The notes beneath the pieces are model-generated. The model was not told the DNA's origin. It did no database searches and saw only the letters and a program-made list of their open reading frames with translations. From NCBI GenBank assembly GCA_003550325.1, contig QKWP01000638.1, forward strand, positions 168,641 through 232,640: a DNA stretch of 64,000 bases. The letters are read 5' to 3'. The position numbers were made by a program, and so were the translations under genes. The DNA is from Gigaspora rosea. Lineage: Eukaryota > Glomeromycota > Glomeromycetes > Diversisporales > Gigasporaceae. Shown here piece by piece: positions 24,407-35,048 of the stretch. Within the stretch, counting starts at the first letter, position 1. The number at the start of each line of letters is the position of its first letter.

Positions 24407-25810
24407 CAAATATTATTATACCAATTTTATTTAATTATATTAAATAATTATATTTATAGTAATTATGCAAACAAATTTGCCTGCAAACCTTTACATATTA
24501 AGAAATAGGGTTACTATTGTGATAGATCTCCATAAAAAATTTGTCTAAAAAAATAAAAATAATATTACTTATTAGAATATCAATCTTTGTGTCATATTCA
24601 CAATTGCTTAAATCAAATTATACAATTTTTACTTAAAAAATAACTAAATTAAGAAAGTTTAAAAATAATAATTAAACCAAAATTTAGTTTTTAAAAATAA
24701 AAGCATTGTACTTATTAATAAAAGCATCAAATATCAAATAGAACTATTTGAAATTGGTGATATGATTTATATTCAAAAAAATTTGTTCTATTAAAAATTA
24801 CTACATGGTTTGTTTTTTAAAAACCCTCTACTATATAGATGGTCTAGTTAATGTCAATATTAGGTACAGTATAACTACAGCCAAGTTCAAAATTAATTTT
24901 TTTACTTAATATTTTAATTTTAATATAGTTCAACTTAACGAAGAATACTTTCAAAGTTTTACAACTGCACTACCAAACCCAATTAACTATTTCTGTAGTA
25001 AGCTACATAATTAAAAACAATAAAAGAAACTTGAAATTGCTTAACTAGCATATTAGATTATAACTAAATTTATAATATATTATAAAGTTGTAACCCACCA
25101 ATAAATTATAATAGGCCATTAGTAATACTATTAATAATAATTATAAAAATTTTAATATTTTAATAATAATTTTCTATATATACTTATATAAATAATTTTA
25201 GTAGTTAGATATGCTTAGTTTATCATAATAAAAAGTTATTATTCATAGTTTAAATAAGAAATCTAATAAATGTTTATTTTATACTATAAAGTTAATACTA
25301 TTTTGATTTAAGTTACTAACTTAGAGCCATGTTCTTTATCAGAGGCCTACCCCCTCTCTCTTTCTTAATAAATATATAGTTAGATTCTTATATAATTTCA
25401 ACTTTTTTACCTCTTCCCCTAAAAAATTACCTGATTTTTGTCACTTCCCTTAGAATTTGACAATATATCTGCAATAGGTATAAATATTTTAATTACTAGT
25501 CAAATAACACAACCTATAGAAAAAAATATTCTTAAATTTTATACAAAAAGAAAATTGGTAAAAAAAACTTCTAAATAGAAGTAAAATACAAACAAACAAT
25601 ATTTTTTTACAAATAAAACAAATACTATAAACCAAAAAAAAATTAATTCTACTACTGCTTTTCTTATTGACACTCTGAATAATATTTTCTTTATCTAATT
25701 CTAGCAAAGAAAACTATATCTTAACATTAAAAAATATCTCTTTACTCTTTACAAATCTTAGCACTGTAGTAGTACCAATTTAAATACTTAACATGCTAAT
25801 ATTTCTAGTT
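24407..25810. other. AT-rich gene-free stretch
   Basis: Nothing recognised. A 72-codon minus-strand frame at 25489-25707 is low complexity (Phe/Ile/Lys) and not credible as a gene. Confidence 0.5.
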
Positions 25811-25976
25811 AGGGGCATGCCATTTATTACATAATATTTTTTACTTAGTACCACCTCTACCCATATATAGTATAATTATTTTATCTAATTCTAATTAATT
25901 AATATAATATATAGATATGATCACTACCTCTGACCATGTAACTTAGTAAAAATTACATAATAAATAGCATGCCCTT
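25811..25976. mobile_element. MITE with ~50-bp inverted ends
   Basis: The left end AGGGGCATGCCATTTATTAC pairs with an inverse right end AAGGGCATGCTATTTATTAT. The similarity continues through ACTTAGT and the ACCTCTACC/AGAGGTAGT segments. Target site unclear, possibly TA or TTA. Confidence 0.65.
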
Positions 25977-27009
25977 ATTCTATATTGCATATATGTTTAG
26001 CAAAGCAATTTACAAAGCATATAGAACTATAGTATAATCTTCACAAGAAGAATATACAATATTATTCTAGATAAGTTCAATGACTATACCTACTAGCAAT
26101 AACATATAAACTACTTTGAAAATTAATTTTGTACTAAATATAACTAAACAAATACAAAATTATGAAATCTATAGTCAAAATAGTTAAACTAATAAAAGTA
26201 TAGACTAATTTATTTAATTGTATAACTTGATTTTTCTTTTTGCTTTTTAAATAAATAGATAAAACAACTTAAAAATTACTTAAAAAAATATAAAAAAATT
26301 AAATTAACAAAAATTAAAATCAAAAAAATTTTATAAATAAATATATATATTTTTTCCTCTTTACTATATATAAACTTAATTTAGTATTAGTATAAATACC
26401 TTATAAATACTTAATTAAGAGATTTTTAAACTTAAATCAAATCAAATATTAGACATATTTGAACTTGTTCAAATCAAATAATACATGATTTGAATTTGAT
26501 TTAAATTAAAAATTCTGTATTTGAATTTGATTTGATTTGAAATTTTTTAAAACTTTACTTATAAATTTTTTTAAATTAAATCAAATATTTTAAATATTTG
26601 TTCCAATTATATTAAATATTTATCAATTTTAATTTGAATTAATTTGAAAATTTTGTATTTAAATTTGATTTAAAATTAAATATTTGATTAAATTAAATCA
26701 AATCAATTCAAATTGTGGAACCTATACTTAATACAATAAAACTATTTAAGCTAATAAATTTTTTTAAAATTTATAATTCTATAGCAATACTTTTATAGTT
26801 TTTTTATCATATATAAATTTAAAAAAAATACTATAAACTTTGAATCTTTGATATTTCTTCTCCTACAAATTAAATTTTTAGGAATATAGAACAAGTGAAG
26901 AAGAAAAAATTGAGCTTAATAATCAAATTAAAATTTTGCTAATTTTGCTTAAAATAAAAATATAACTTCATTAAAAAATATTTTTTTTAATTTTAAATAA
27001 TGAATATAT
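25977..27009. other. AT-rich stretch with dense AAATCAAAT/ATTTGATTT motifs
   Basis: Between about 26425 and 26715 the motif AAATCAAATC and its inverse recur many times, with TTTGAAC near the left and GGTTCCACAATTTGAA near the right. This resembles subterminal repeats of a hAT-type MITE, but no target duplication was found. The rest holds nothing recognised. Confidence 0.35.
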
Positions 27010-27186
27010 GTAAAATCATGCCCTGAACAACTTTACTTAGATGACATAAGTAGGTTACCTTGTAAGAAAAAAATGTTATCTATATACTAAAGTTAAAATT
27101 TTTGGGGTTTCAATATAAAACATTTTTATTTTGATTAGATAATCTACTTTGGGCCTTAAGTATAATTGTTCAGTATGTGATTATAC
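27010..27186. mobile_element. MITE, intact copy of a family also found split at 27497-28290
   Basis: The left end GTAAAATCATGCCCTGAACA and the inverse right end GTATAATCACATACTGAACA continue into TAGGTTACCT/TAGATTATCT. A second, inverted copy begins at 27497 and is broken by other elements. Confidence 0.65.
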
Positions 27187-27306
27187 TTGAATAATACATT
27201 TTTTTAGACCTTTTACTAAGTGAAAAATAGGTTAATGTTAGAAAATTTTAAAAAAATTTTTTTTTTAACTTTGACCCTATTTTTGCTTAGTAAAAGGTTC
27301 AAGAAA

Positions 27307-27466
27307 TAGGAATTGGAACCGTTTAACTGTTTAAAATTTGCTCTATAGTTCCGGGCAGAATTATGTTGGTCATGGGCCGGAATTATTTTAATGCCGGCCA
27401 AATTAAATGGTTAAACGGTTAAACGATTAAACGATTAAGAAAATTTTTAGACGGTTCCAATCCCTA
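27307..27466. mobile_element. 160-bp hAT MITE with perfect target duplication
   Basis: Ends TAGGAATTGGAACCGT and the inverse of TAGGGATTGGAACCGT. 8-bp duplications TCAAGAAA at 27299-27306 and 27467-27474. GTTTAAC/GTTAAAC motifs recur inside. The 21.9-kb copy is an older relative, and half-copies are visible near 43680-43790 and 44620-44710. Confidence 0.9.
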
Positions 27467-27496
27467 TCAAGAAAACATATTGCAACTTTGTTTTGA

Positions 27497-28290
27497 GTAA
27501 AATCATGTGCTAAACAACTTTGCTTAAGGGCCCGAAGTAGGTTATCTAATCAAAAAAATGTTTTATATTAAGGATAACTTTATTGTCACTGGCAGTAACA
27601 GTTACCAGATTGTGATTAACCAATTAGATCAAAAAATCACATATAATATGAAAAATGCAAAAACTTTAATTTTTTTAAAAAATCCTTCTGACTTAAAATT
27701 TTGTTTATGAAACTACTTTTTTTTATACCTAAAAAAAATTTCTTACAAAATTTTACTATATTTATACTTTATCTAAACCTTAACTATAGCTCTAACCTGA
27801 CCCCTAATAATAGTAAGTTTAATGCTTTGTTTTTGTTTTGATTATAATATTACACTATCTAATTGGTTAATCACAATCGAGTGACTGTTACTACTAGTAA
27901 CAAATACATTTTTTCTTATGTTAAAACTAGTATTCCACAGACCCAATTTAAGATTCAGATCCGATCTGGATCTGTACTTGTCAGATACCAAAAATCAAGA
28001 TTCAGATTCAGTTTATCGAATTCAGATCTATATAAAGATCTGAAAAGATCCAATCTGTCATATGTAAAGATCTGGTCAGGATTCGGATCTGTATATATCT
28101 ATATATTTAAACACTAATCCAAATTTATACTTGCTCTGATTTGAAATTTTGGATCAGATTTGGATCTTTAAAAATATCCATCTGATCCAATCTATGCAGA
28201 ACACTAATTGAAACCCAAAAATTTAATTTTAGTATTTAGATAACCTATTTTTCTTACAAAATAACCTATTTCCATTACTCAGTGAAAATA
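27497..28290. mobile_element. Nest: an older MITE split by two other MITEs
   Basis: 27497-27573 and 28207-28290 together match the inverse of the 27010-27186 MITE: the first part ends TGTTTTATATT and the second resumes GAAACCCAAAAATTT. Between them lie a MITE at 27583-27907 (inverted ends TTGTCACTGGCAGTAACAG...AACCAATTAGAT) and another at 27928-28206 (ends TAGTATTCCACAGA and the inverse TAGTGTTCTGCATAGA, with repeated GATCTG/CAGATC motifs). The latter has an imperfect 8-bp duplication (GTTAAAAC/ATTGAAAC). Confidence 0.65.
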
Positions 28291-28479
28291 TTTAATATTT
28301 TTAATATTTTCAAGAACATTCAAAAAAATTTGAAAATACTATATTTAAAAATAATGTTCTCTTTTGAGAACAAACTAATAACATAAAATTTATAATTTAT
28401 TAGTTATCTGATTTGTTATATGTAAATTTCAAATATATGAAATTTTAAAAACTAACATATAAAATTACTATAAACTTGT

Positions 28480-29318
28480 GGGTGTAGCAACTTAGGGAAG
28501 TTGGTAAGTTGTCACCCCCAAGTGGCAGGTCTAGAGTTCAAATCCCACTGGCGATGCTTTTGAAAAATAGACCTGTGTTCCGGTAACTGTGTCTTGTCGA
28601 TCGGTTGGGTACATTACCTGTAGTCCTTGGTTACCATCTTGAATGGGAGCTTTCGGGCGAAATTGTATCTTGTTACACAGACAAATCCAAGGAACTGGAG
28701 AAACAGAGACCCATTTGGCAAGTCCCGAGTGGAGAGGTAGCTAGACTTTCGACAGTACCGGGGAAAAGGATCTTAGCGGTGACTGACCGAAAAACTGGAC
28801 GGGCAAGAGCCCCTATGGCAAAGAGGGCCCACCAACCTGGCCGCTAGAGTCATACCATAAGAAAAGGTCATGTGTTATAGAAGCATGAACCAAGGAAAGG
28901 GAGATCTTAGGCACCTAAAGCCTGGCAGACTGATCCTTCCGGGCCAATTGAATTGGTAGTCTGGGATTACTAGGGGAAGGATCCAAAGAGTGACTAACCA
29001 GATACTAGGGTCTAGTAAACTCCACAAGGGCAGTAGTAGGTAATGGTAGTGGTTGCAGGGTAACCCCCTGACTGCAAGTTGTTTGCTTGGGTGATTGCGT
29101 AAGTTACCGAAAGTGTAGGTGAATACCTGTGGGGGACAGGTATCACTCTACCAGGTTTACCACAGGGGCAAATGGCCTCAAATAGGTGTTTGGCTAAAGC
29201 TTCAGGGTACTTTTAATAGTAAATGACTCGAAAGGGTATATTGGAAGGAACATTGAACATGGGTAGAAGCCAGAGAGTTTAAATAGGCAATCCTCTAGTT
29301 GGGTTTCAGGTATCATCA
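28480..29318 (+). mobile_element. tRNA-headed SINE, 3'-truncated copy
   Basis: The head (28480-28557) folds like a tRNA: a 7-bp acceptor-type stem (GTGTAGC with GCGATGC), a D arm CTTA/TAAG, an anticodon-type stem TGTCA/TGGCA, and a B-box-like AGTTCAAATCC. About 760 bp of unique body follow. It aligns throughout with the minus-strand copy at 51362-52391 but stops near CTAGTTGGGTTTCAGGTATC, about 190 bp short and without polyA. A different element begins right there. Open frames inside are incidental. The DNA between 28291 and 28479 shows nothing recognised. Confidence 0.85.
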
Positions 29319-29319
29319 G

Positions 29320-30112
29320 CAAAATTTATATATAGATATATATCGATTACTAACCAAACAGATATATATCGATATTAATCACCCCTGTCGATTCTAATCG
29401 TTTTAGAAAGTAATCGATAACTAACCGGTTTTATGGCTGTCGATAGTAATCGATAGCGATTTGAATCGATAGTTATTCAGTTTTATGGCTATCGATAGTA
29501 ATCCATATCTGCCGATTTGATTTTTAGGGATCTTTTTTCGATAAACGGTTATACAGACTTTTGCCATTAAATGACGTAAAGAATAACAAACGAAATATTC
29601 AATAAAAAAAGCTTTTTAGCCTTTATATGAGATAGACAAGCAATAAATACTAAAAAAACAACTACACTAAGCCGTAAAAGAAAGTAATATCACTAGTTGT
29701 TGAAGCACTTGGGTATTTTCGAGTAGTGAACGATCGGTTTGTCATTTGAACGATTGGTTGTATAATGGGTAAGGGCGAATCCGTAAGTAATTTTACAGGA
29801 AAACAGCCTTTTTAACCTATTTTTAGCTAATAATAAAACATGTAGATATTGCAATATTCTACACTTAATTATGCCTTTAAAGTAAGTTTAAAAGACCGTT
29901 TTTGTAAAAACTCACCTTGTAATAAATTCTAACGACAAATAATTCTCAATTATGATTGGCTAATTTTGGGGTCAAACCAAATCAGCCGATATGTCGATAG
30001 CGATTTGAATCGATAGTAATCGATAGTGATTTGAATCGATAGTAATCGATAGTGATTTGAATCGATAGTAATCGATAGTGATTTGAATCGATAAATAACT
30101 ATATAAAAATCA
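29320..30112. mobile_element. ATCGAT-rich terminal-inverted-repeat element
   Basis: The ends TTTATATATAGATATATATC and the inverse TTTTATATAGTTATTTATCG are roughly inverted. Both subterminal parts are full of ATCGATAGT/TAATCGAT. At about 29996-30095 a 26-bp unit (GATTTGAATCGATAGTAATC plus GATAGT) occurs four times in tandem. It appears to have inserted in and truncated the SINE at 28480. No coding capacity. Confidence 0.55.
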
Positions 30113-30303
30113 AATGCACGATTAAGATCAACTCTAATTTATTAAAAGTTTCAAATAAGCATATATATTATAAATAATAAATTTAAAAGCAAACTATCAA
30201 TCAATTCAATATTAATGCAATCTCATTTTTTATTAGCATTGTTACAAATATAAACAATACAATTAGAAAACATTAATAAATCTGCAATTAGCTAATATAA
30301 AAC

Positions 30304-30369
30304 TATATACCAGTATTAAGAAAAAGAAAAGAAAGAAAAAAGAAAGAAAGAAGAAAGAAAGAAAAAAGG

Positions 30370-30403
<34 letters not shown>

Positions 30404-30426
30404 NAAAAAAAGTGAAAGAAAAAAAA
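30304..30426. repeat. Polypurine tract (AAG/AAAG) with A run and one N
   Basis: AAAGAAAG-type microsatellite followed by a ~40-bp A run, with an undetermined base at 30404. Likely hard to assemble. Confidence 0.7.
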
Positions 30427-30534
30427 GCACCCAATCCATCATAGCACAATCTAAAAGTTCTTTTTCAGCATTAGCATCTCCTATTTGTTTAGAAAGATAA
30501 TCACGAGCTTTATCATATTTATCTTGAGAACGAA

Positions 30535-31640
30535 CTATTCATAGACCCCAAACACTTCATTCATTTCCTCTTCCGAATATTGAATTGAGGAGCCCGATCG
30601 TGATAATGGTTCAGGTGTGTAATCGTTCTGAGGAGAGTTCATTCGAGACCTATGTTCGTTAGCCTCTAGCTCTTCGTCCATTATTGCTTCAGCGGAACCA
30701 TAAGAGGGACCACCACTATTGTAATCATTCTACAATATAAAGCCGTTAATTTTGTGTTGATATAAAGCGATATAAAGCGATATATGACAAACACTTACCA
30801 AAAACTTTTCTACACGACGTTTCATACATTTTTCCATACATTTGACACTTCGTGACCGAGGGTTTAGGATTATATCGCACACGGCCAATGTGAACGCACA
30901 GTGATCGTGGGTCAAGGTAGGTACCGCAGCCATGGAGAAGGCATTCCTTGCGATCAAATCAATCCAGTAGGCGCCACTTTCATTTTGTACAAAAAGTGAG
31001 CGGAAGCAATTGGCAACTTCAACACTTTGCTTCCACCTTACAATCTCAGATGGACCAGCGTTGCTTTTCAATAGGGAGTGTTTTTCAACTCCAAAAACCT
31101 TCCAAATCGAATTTCTAACATTTTGGAATGCTGCGCCCCGGTAATTTTTCATTTTTGCCAGCAACTGGTAAAATAAAATAATGAATGTTATTGTTATAAA
31201 AGTATAAATAAAATCAAATAAATATTAAAAAAAAAATAATTAAACGATATTATGTGATCAAATAAATATTAAAAAAAAATAATTAAACGATATTATGTGA
31301 TCAAATGAATATTAAAAAAAAAATAATTAAACGATATTATGCGATTAAATGAATATTAAAAAAAATAATAATTAAATAATATTATGTGATCAAATGAATA
31401 TTAAAAAAAATAATTAAACGATATTATGTGATCAAATGAATATTAAAAAAAAATATTAAACGATATTATGCGATAATAAACGTGAGAAATCAACATACTC
31501 CACTGAGCCATTCTATATGAAAACGGTTTGTGAATTCATAAGCGCTAATGTTAAATACGGGATATTTGTTGTCAAGGTAGTCCTTCAAGGACTCTTTGAT
31601 TATTTGTTGAGACAGATATAAATTTTGCAGAAATAAATGT
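30535..31640 (-). CDS. Unrecognised spliced gene, 3' exons
   Basis: Three exons connect in phase. About 31640-31499 reads LSQQIIKESLKDYLDNKYPVF... and ends IEWLSG before donor GTATGT. 31164-30799 reads LLAKMKNYRGAAFQNVRNSI... and ends VEKFL before donor GTAAGT. 30729-30535 reads NDYNSGGPSYGS... and ends EVFGVYE with a TAG stop. The acceptors are TTACCAG and TATTGTAG. The product would be a basic, Lys/Arg-rich middle part with an acidic Ser-rich tail. No family recognised. The first intron is enlarged by a 43-bp minisatellite (31200-31480). The 5' end is uncertain; degenerate candidate exons extend to 32432. Confidence 0.5.
31200..31480. repeat. 43-bp minisatellite in an intron
   Basis: About six copies of a unit containing CAAATGAATATTAAAAAAAA followed by TAATTAAACGATATTATGTG, differing by A-run length and a few bases. 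Confidence 0.8.
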
Positions 31641-31739
31641 TTTACAATGTTTGTATATATATCCTATAATTTAAATTGTATAGTTTAGAACTTGCCCACA
31701 GCTTATAGTTAAATAAAGCAAAGCCAGAGCCACTTACAT

Positions 31740-32432
31740 CCAGTACTTAAGGGGAAAGGTCGTTTTCCTTTTCTTTTCTTTGCCGCTTTAATTCGTCTTT
31801 GATTTCTTTTACATCTAGAAGAAGCTTCTTCACTAACAGATACAAGTATCTGTTTTGCTTGAGTATCTCTCATTCATTACCTGCATTAAGTTGACTACCG
31901 CGAGAGCGATCTCTAACGAAAAAGGAGAGAAAAAAAATTTTCAAAAAAAAAAGGTTTCTGTTCAAAAGCATTCAAAACAAAAAAAATACATTCAAAAAAA
32001 AAACCACTTAAAATAGTTACCATTTTGTCTGCGTATTTGATTTTGATTGGTTGATTTCTCACGTGATCAACCTCGAATTTCATATTGTGGAGATAGGGAT
32101 CAATTTCTATTTTCTGGAGAAGAATGGCGAGAACGTCGAGATTGAGATAGCTGTCGAGATTGAGATGGCTGTCGAGATTGAGATGGTTGCTGTTGATTAT
32201 TTTTCATTCTTGAAAAAATACTATGTACGCTTGCAATACTTTCGATTGAATCTGAAGAATCATAATCAAAATAATTATTATAATTATTATCATCGAGAGT
32301 AGAAAGGTTAGCAATATCATCAGAATTAATAGGAGGGTTAGCGATATCATCAGAATTAATAGGAGGGTTAGTATAAGTTGTTTCAGTATTGGATGTTTTA
32401 GAAGTATTGTTTGAGTTGTTTGACATTTTCAA
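31740..32432 (-). pseudogene. Probable decayed 5' part of the 30535-31640 gene
   Basis: ATG 32432 opens a 110-codon frame rich in Asn/Ser/Asp. It contains a duplicated PPINSDDIAN motif and Ser-Gln-Arg repeats (QPSQSRQPSQSR). It stops at TGA (~32100), and a second in-frame TGA follows 11 codons later; both would be CGA (Arg) with one transition, and the frame otherwise continues coding-like (SLSPQYEIRG). A further basic segment (RCKRNQRRIKAAKKRKGKR) lies near 31750-31850. It is unclear whether this belongs to the downstream gene. Confidence 0.4.
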
Positions 32433-32927
32433 AAATGAAAAAATTTATTTACTTTCAAACGACAAAAATCCGTTATTTTATATATTTATGTATTAATTAA
32501 ATCTAATGATAGTAATCGTAAGTTATCATCATGTAAAGAATGAAAATACTTATTTTTTATTTTGTCATTATACTTTACATGTGATTTATCACGTTGTTAA
32601 TTTCCGTCTGAGAATAAATTGCATATGTTATTATACCGTATAATCGCATGGGGCATTATTTTGAATTTTGGCCCGAATTAAGCTTAATTTAGGCCAAAAT
32701 AGTTTAAACTGATTTATATTGCGATTAATATCAATAGTATTCGATTTAAACCAATTTAAACAATATTCTTCTAAATACTAGATAATGCGCAGCATTGTGT
32801 GTCCGAAGCACAATAACAACTAAAATCTAATTTCATTTTTTGATGCAGCACAAATCAAAAAAATATGATACATCAAATATAACTATTATACGCATGCGGA
32901 CAGATACACTACAGACACCAAATACAG

Positions 32928-32985
32928 AAGTTACATTTTTGATATTATTATTATTGATGCATCAAAAATGTAACTTTTGTATCAC
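32928..32985. repeat. Short hairpin
   Basis: The stem AGTTACATTTTTGAT pairs with ATCAAAAATGTAACT around an ATTATTATT loop. It lies upstream of the Plavaka-like pseudogene; perhaps a mini-MITE. Confidence 0.6.
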
Positions 32986-34578
32986 CATACGTAAATATAT
33001 AAAGTCCTCCGCTACGCTCCGGACAACTAAACTCTAATGTTATTGATATTGCTTTATTACTATCGTTTTCCCATTTCTTCGTCTTTATTCTCTTTTCTTC
33101 TCTTTTTCTCTCAAAATGCATTGGCAGTGTGAGCATTGCAATAGAGAATTTTCAAAATCATACGCATTAACTCAACATGTTTCACAAAAACATTCTCATC
33201 TTCAAAGTTCCCCAAATCAGGAAGTCTCCAATGAACAAGTAGATGATGATATTTGGGATCTTCCAGAAGATTATCCTAATTATGATTCTTCAGAATATGG
33301 GTTAAATAGTTAATTATCTTCTTATTAATATAGTAAACATTATTAATCGATTATTTTCATATAGAGCGAAAATATGGAAAGATCTGCAAGCTCAGTTGAG
33401 CATTCTTTCATGGAAGCAGACTTCATCAAATAGATAATATGACTCAAGACGATGCATCTCAAAATATGTCTAATGTGAGTGATATTGAAGACCATCATTT
33501 GCAACTGAGTCATATGAAATAGGCCTTGAAGACTACGAAGGGGCCTCATTTGATGAAGCTTTTCAGGACTTGTATCACCCACGAACTGTCGAATGGCCTA
33601 ACGATGCATATCATGAATTTATGGAGATTATTAATAAATATCAGCTATTAAATTCGGCTGGTGATGCTTTTATAACCCTTCTTCAATAAATTCTCGAATT
33701 TGGATATTTCACCACTTTCACCATCAACAAAGGCAGGAAAGGAATTTCTTGATGACACTATCGTTCCTTATATGATGTTTAAGGAAGTTCCTGTTAAAAC
33801 GTTTCAAAACGTTGAATATGTATTTTACTATCGACCATTAATAAAGACTATAAAGTCTTTATTAATGATCGATAGTATTAATCAGTCACTAGTCCTTCAA
33901 TATGAAGATAAAAAAGAAGTAAGGAATGGTGTAGAGTGTAGAATCTTCGGGGAACAATAATATAGTAATTGGTGGAGGTGAGAAGAATCGAATTTACTCC
34001 TTGGACAGCATTTGCTATCACTTATACTTTATTCGGATGCAACAACCCTGGACCACATGGAAAAATCTTCTGGGCATCCCATGTTTTTATCGCTTGGAAA
34101 CATTCCCAATCACCAAAGAAATAAACCAGAATCCAAAGTATTAATTGGATACCTTTCGATCTTGAAAGCCATGGATTCTAAAACAAAAAACTCTGATAAA
34201 TTCTGAATGGCTCAAAGAGAAGTCTTCCAGAAGTGTTTGTCGACTCTTCTCGAGCCCATTGTCAAAGGGCCTGAGCTTTACTTTGTCGTGTGTGGAGATA
34301 TAATTACTTTTATTCCATGTATATCTATAATTATTGCGACATGGTTGAAACCGATAAGTTTACAAACGTTTATCAACCATCCTGCTCAAGACGGCCATGT
34401 TCAAAGTGCTTGGTTTCAAGAGATGACTTGAATAATACAAATTTGACAGAAATAATTCCAAGAACTCCAGATGCTATGAAACAAGCGATTAATAGCGGAG
34501 AAGATAAGGATTATTCAATTCATCCTGAAAAAAATGCATTTTGGAAAATAAGGTATAGTCACGGGTTTGAATTAATCC

Positions 34579-34787
34579 TAGAGTCTGAAATTGGGTTGCG
34601 GACCGCATACTATTTATAAGTTTCTGCAACTAAAATCTGAAATGCATATGCAGTTCCACAAATAAAATTTCTGAATTTGCATATAGAAATGTTCATATGC
34701 GTAACTAAATTCATATAATCTGCAAGTAGATTTGTTATTTAGTTGCGGGTCTGCAACTAAATTAAAAATTGAATTTCAGACACTGCC
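34579..34787. mobile_element. MITE inside the Plavaka pseudogene
   Basis: Ends TAGAGTCTGAAATT and the inverse CAGTGTCTGAAATT. Subterminal GTTGCGG/CCGCAAC and GCAACTAAAAT motifs are repeated in both halves. The target duplication is not clear because another element adjoins it. Confidence 0.65.
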
Positions 34788-34788
34788 A

Positions 34789-35048
34789 TGTACATACCGG
34801 GAGACAAGTTTTCTGTTATGTACGCGGTAGACTACCATAGATCTGCCAAATAACTAGATTGATATCGGTAACATAACAGCAAAACATTGAATATCCCGAT
34901 ATCTTCTCTTAGCACTCTTAGCCCTAAAAGTAAGATATCGAGATATTCTAATATTTTGCTGTTATTACCGATATAATCTAGGAATTTGGCAGCTCTATGG
35001 TAGACTACCGTATAAACATAACAGGATACTTATCTCCTGGTATGTACT
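34789..35048. mobile_element. Foldback MITE inside the Plavaka pseudogene
   Basis: Arms of ~115 bp: GTACATACCGGGAGACAAGT... and the inverse GTACATACCAGGAGATAAGT.... Both contain GGTAGTCTACCATAGA-type and TCGATATC segments, around a short centre near 34920. Confidence 0.8.

Noticed and set aside
28480..28557. Possible functional tRNA gene
   Set aside because: The anticodon-type loop has 8 bases, the T stem is bulged, and the sequence continues directly into a repeated SINE body; it is a tRNA-derived head.
28605..28847. 80-codon open frame in the SINE body
   Set aside because: The aligned second copy does not keep the frame open, and the sequence lies within a tRNA-headed retroposon.
29996..30095. 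Regular 26-bp repeats, considered as a CRISPR array
   Set aside because: There are no unique spacers, the units are contiguous, and the setting is a eukaryotic transposon.
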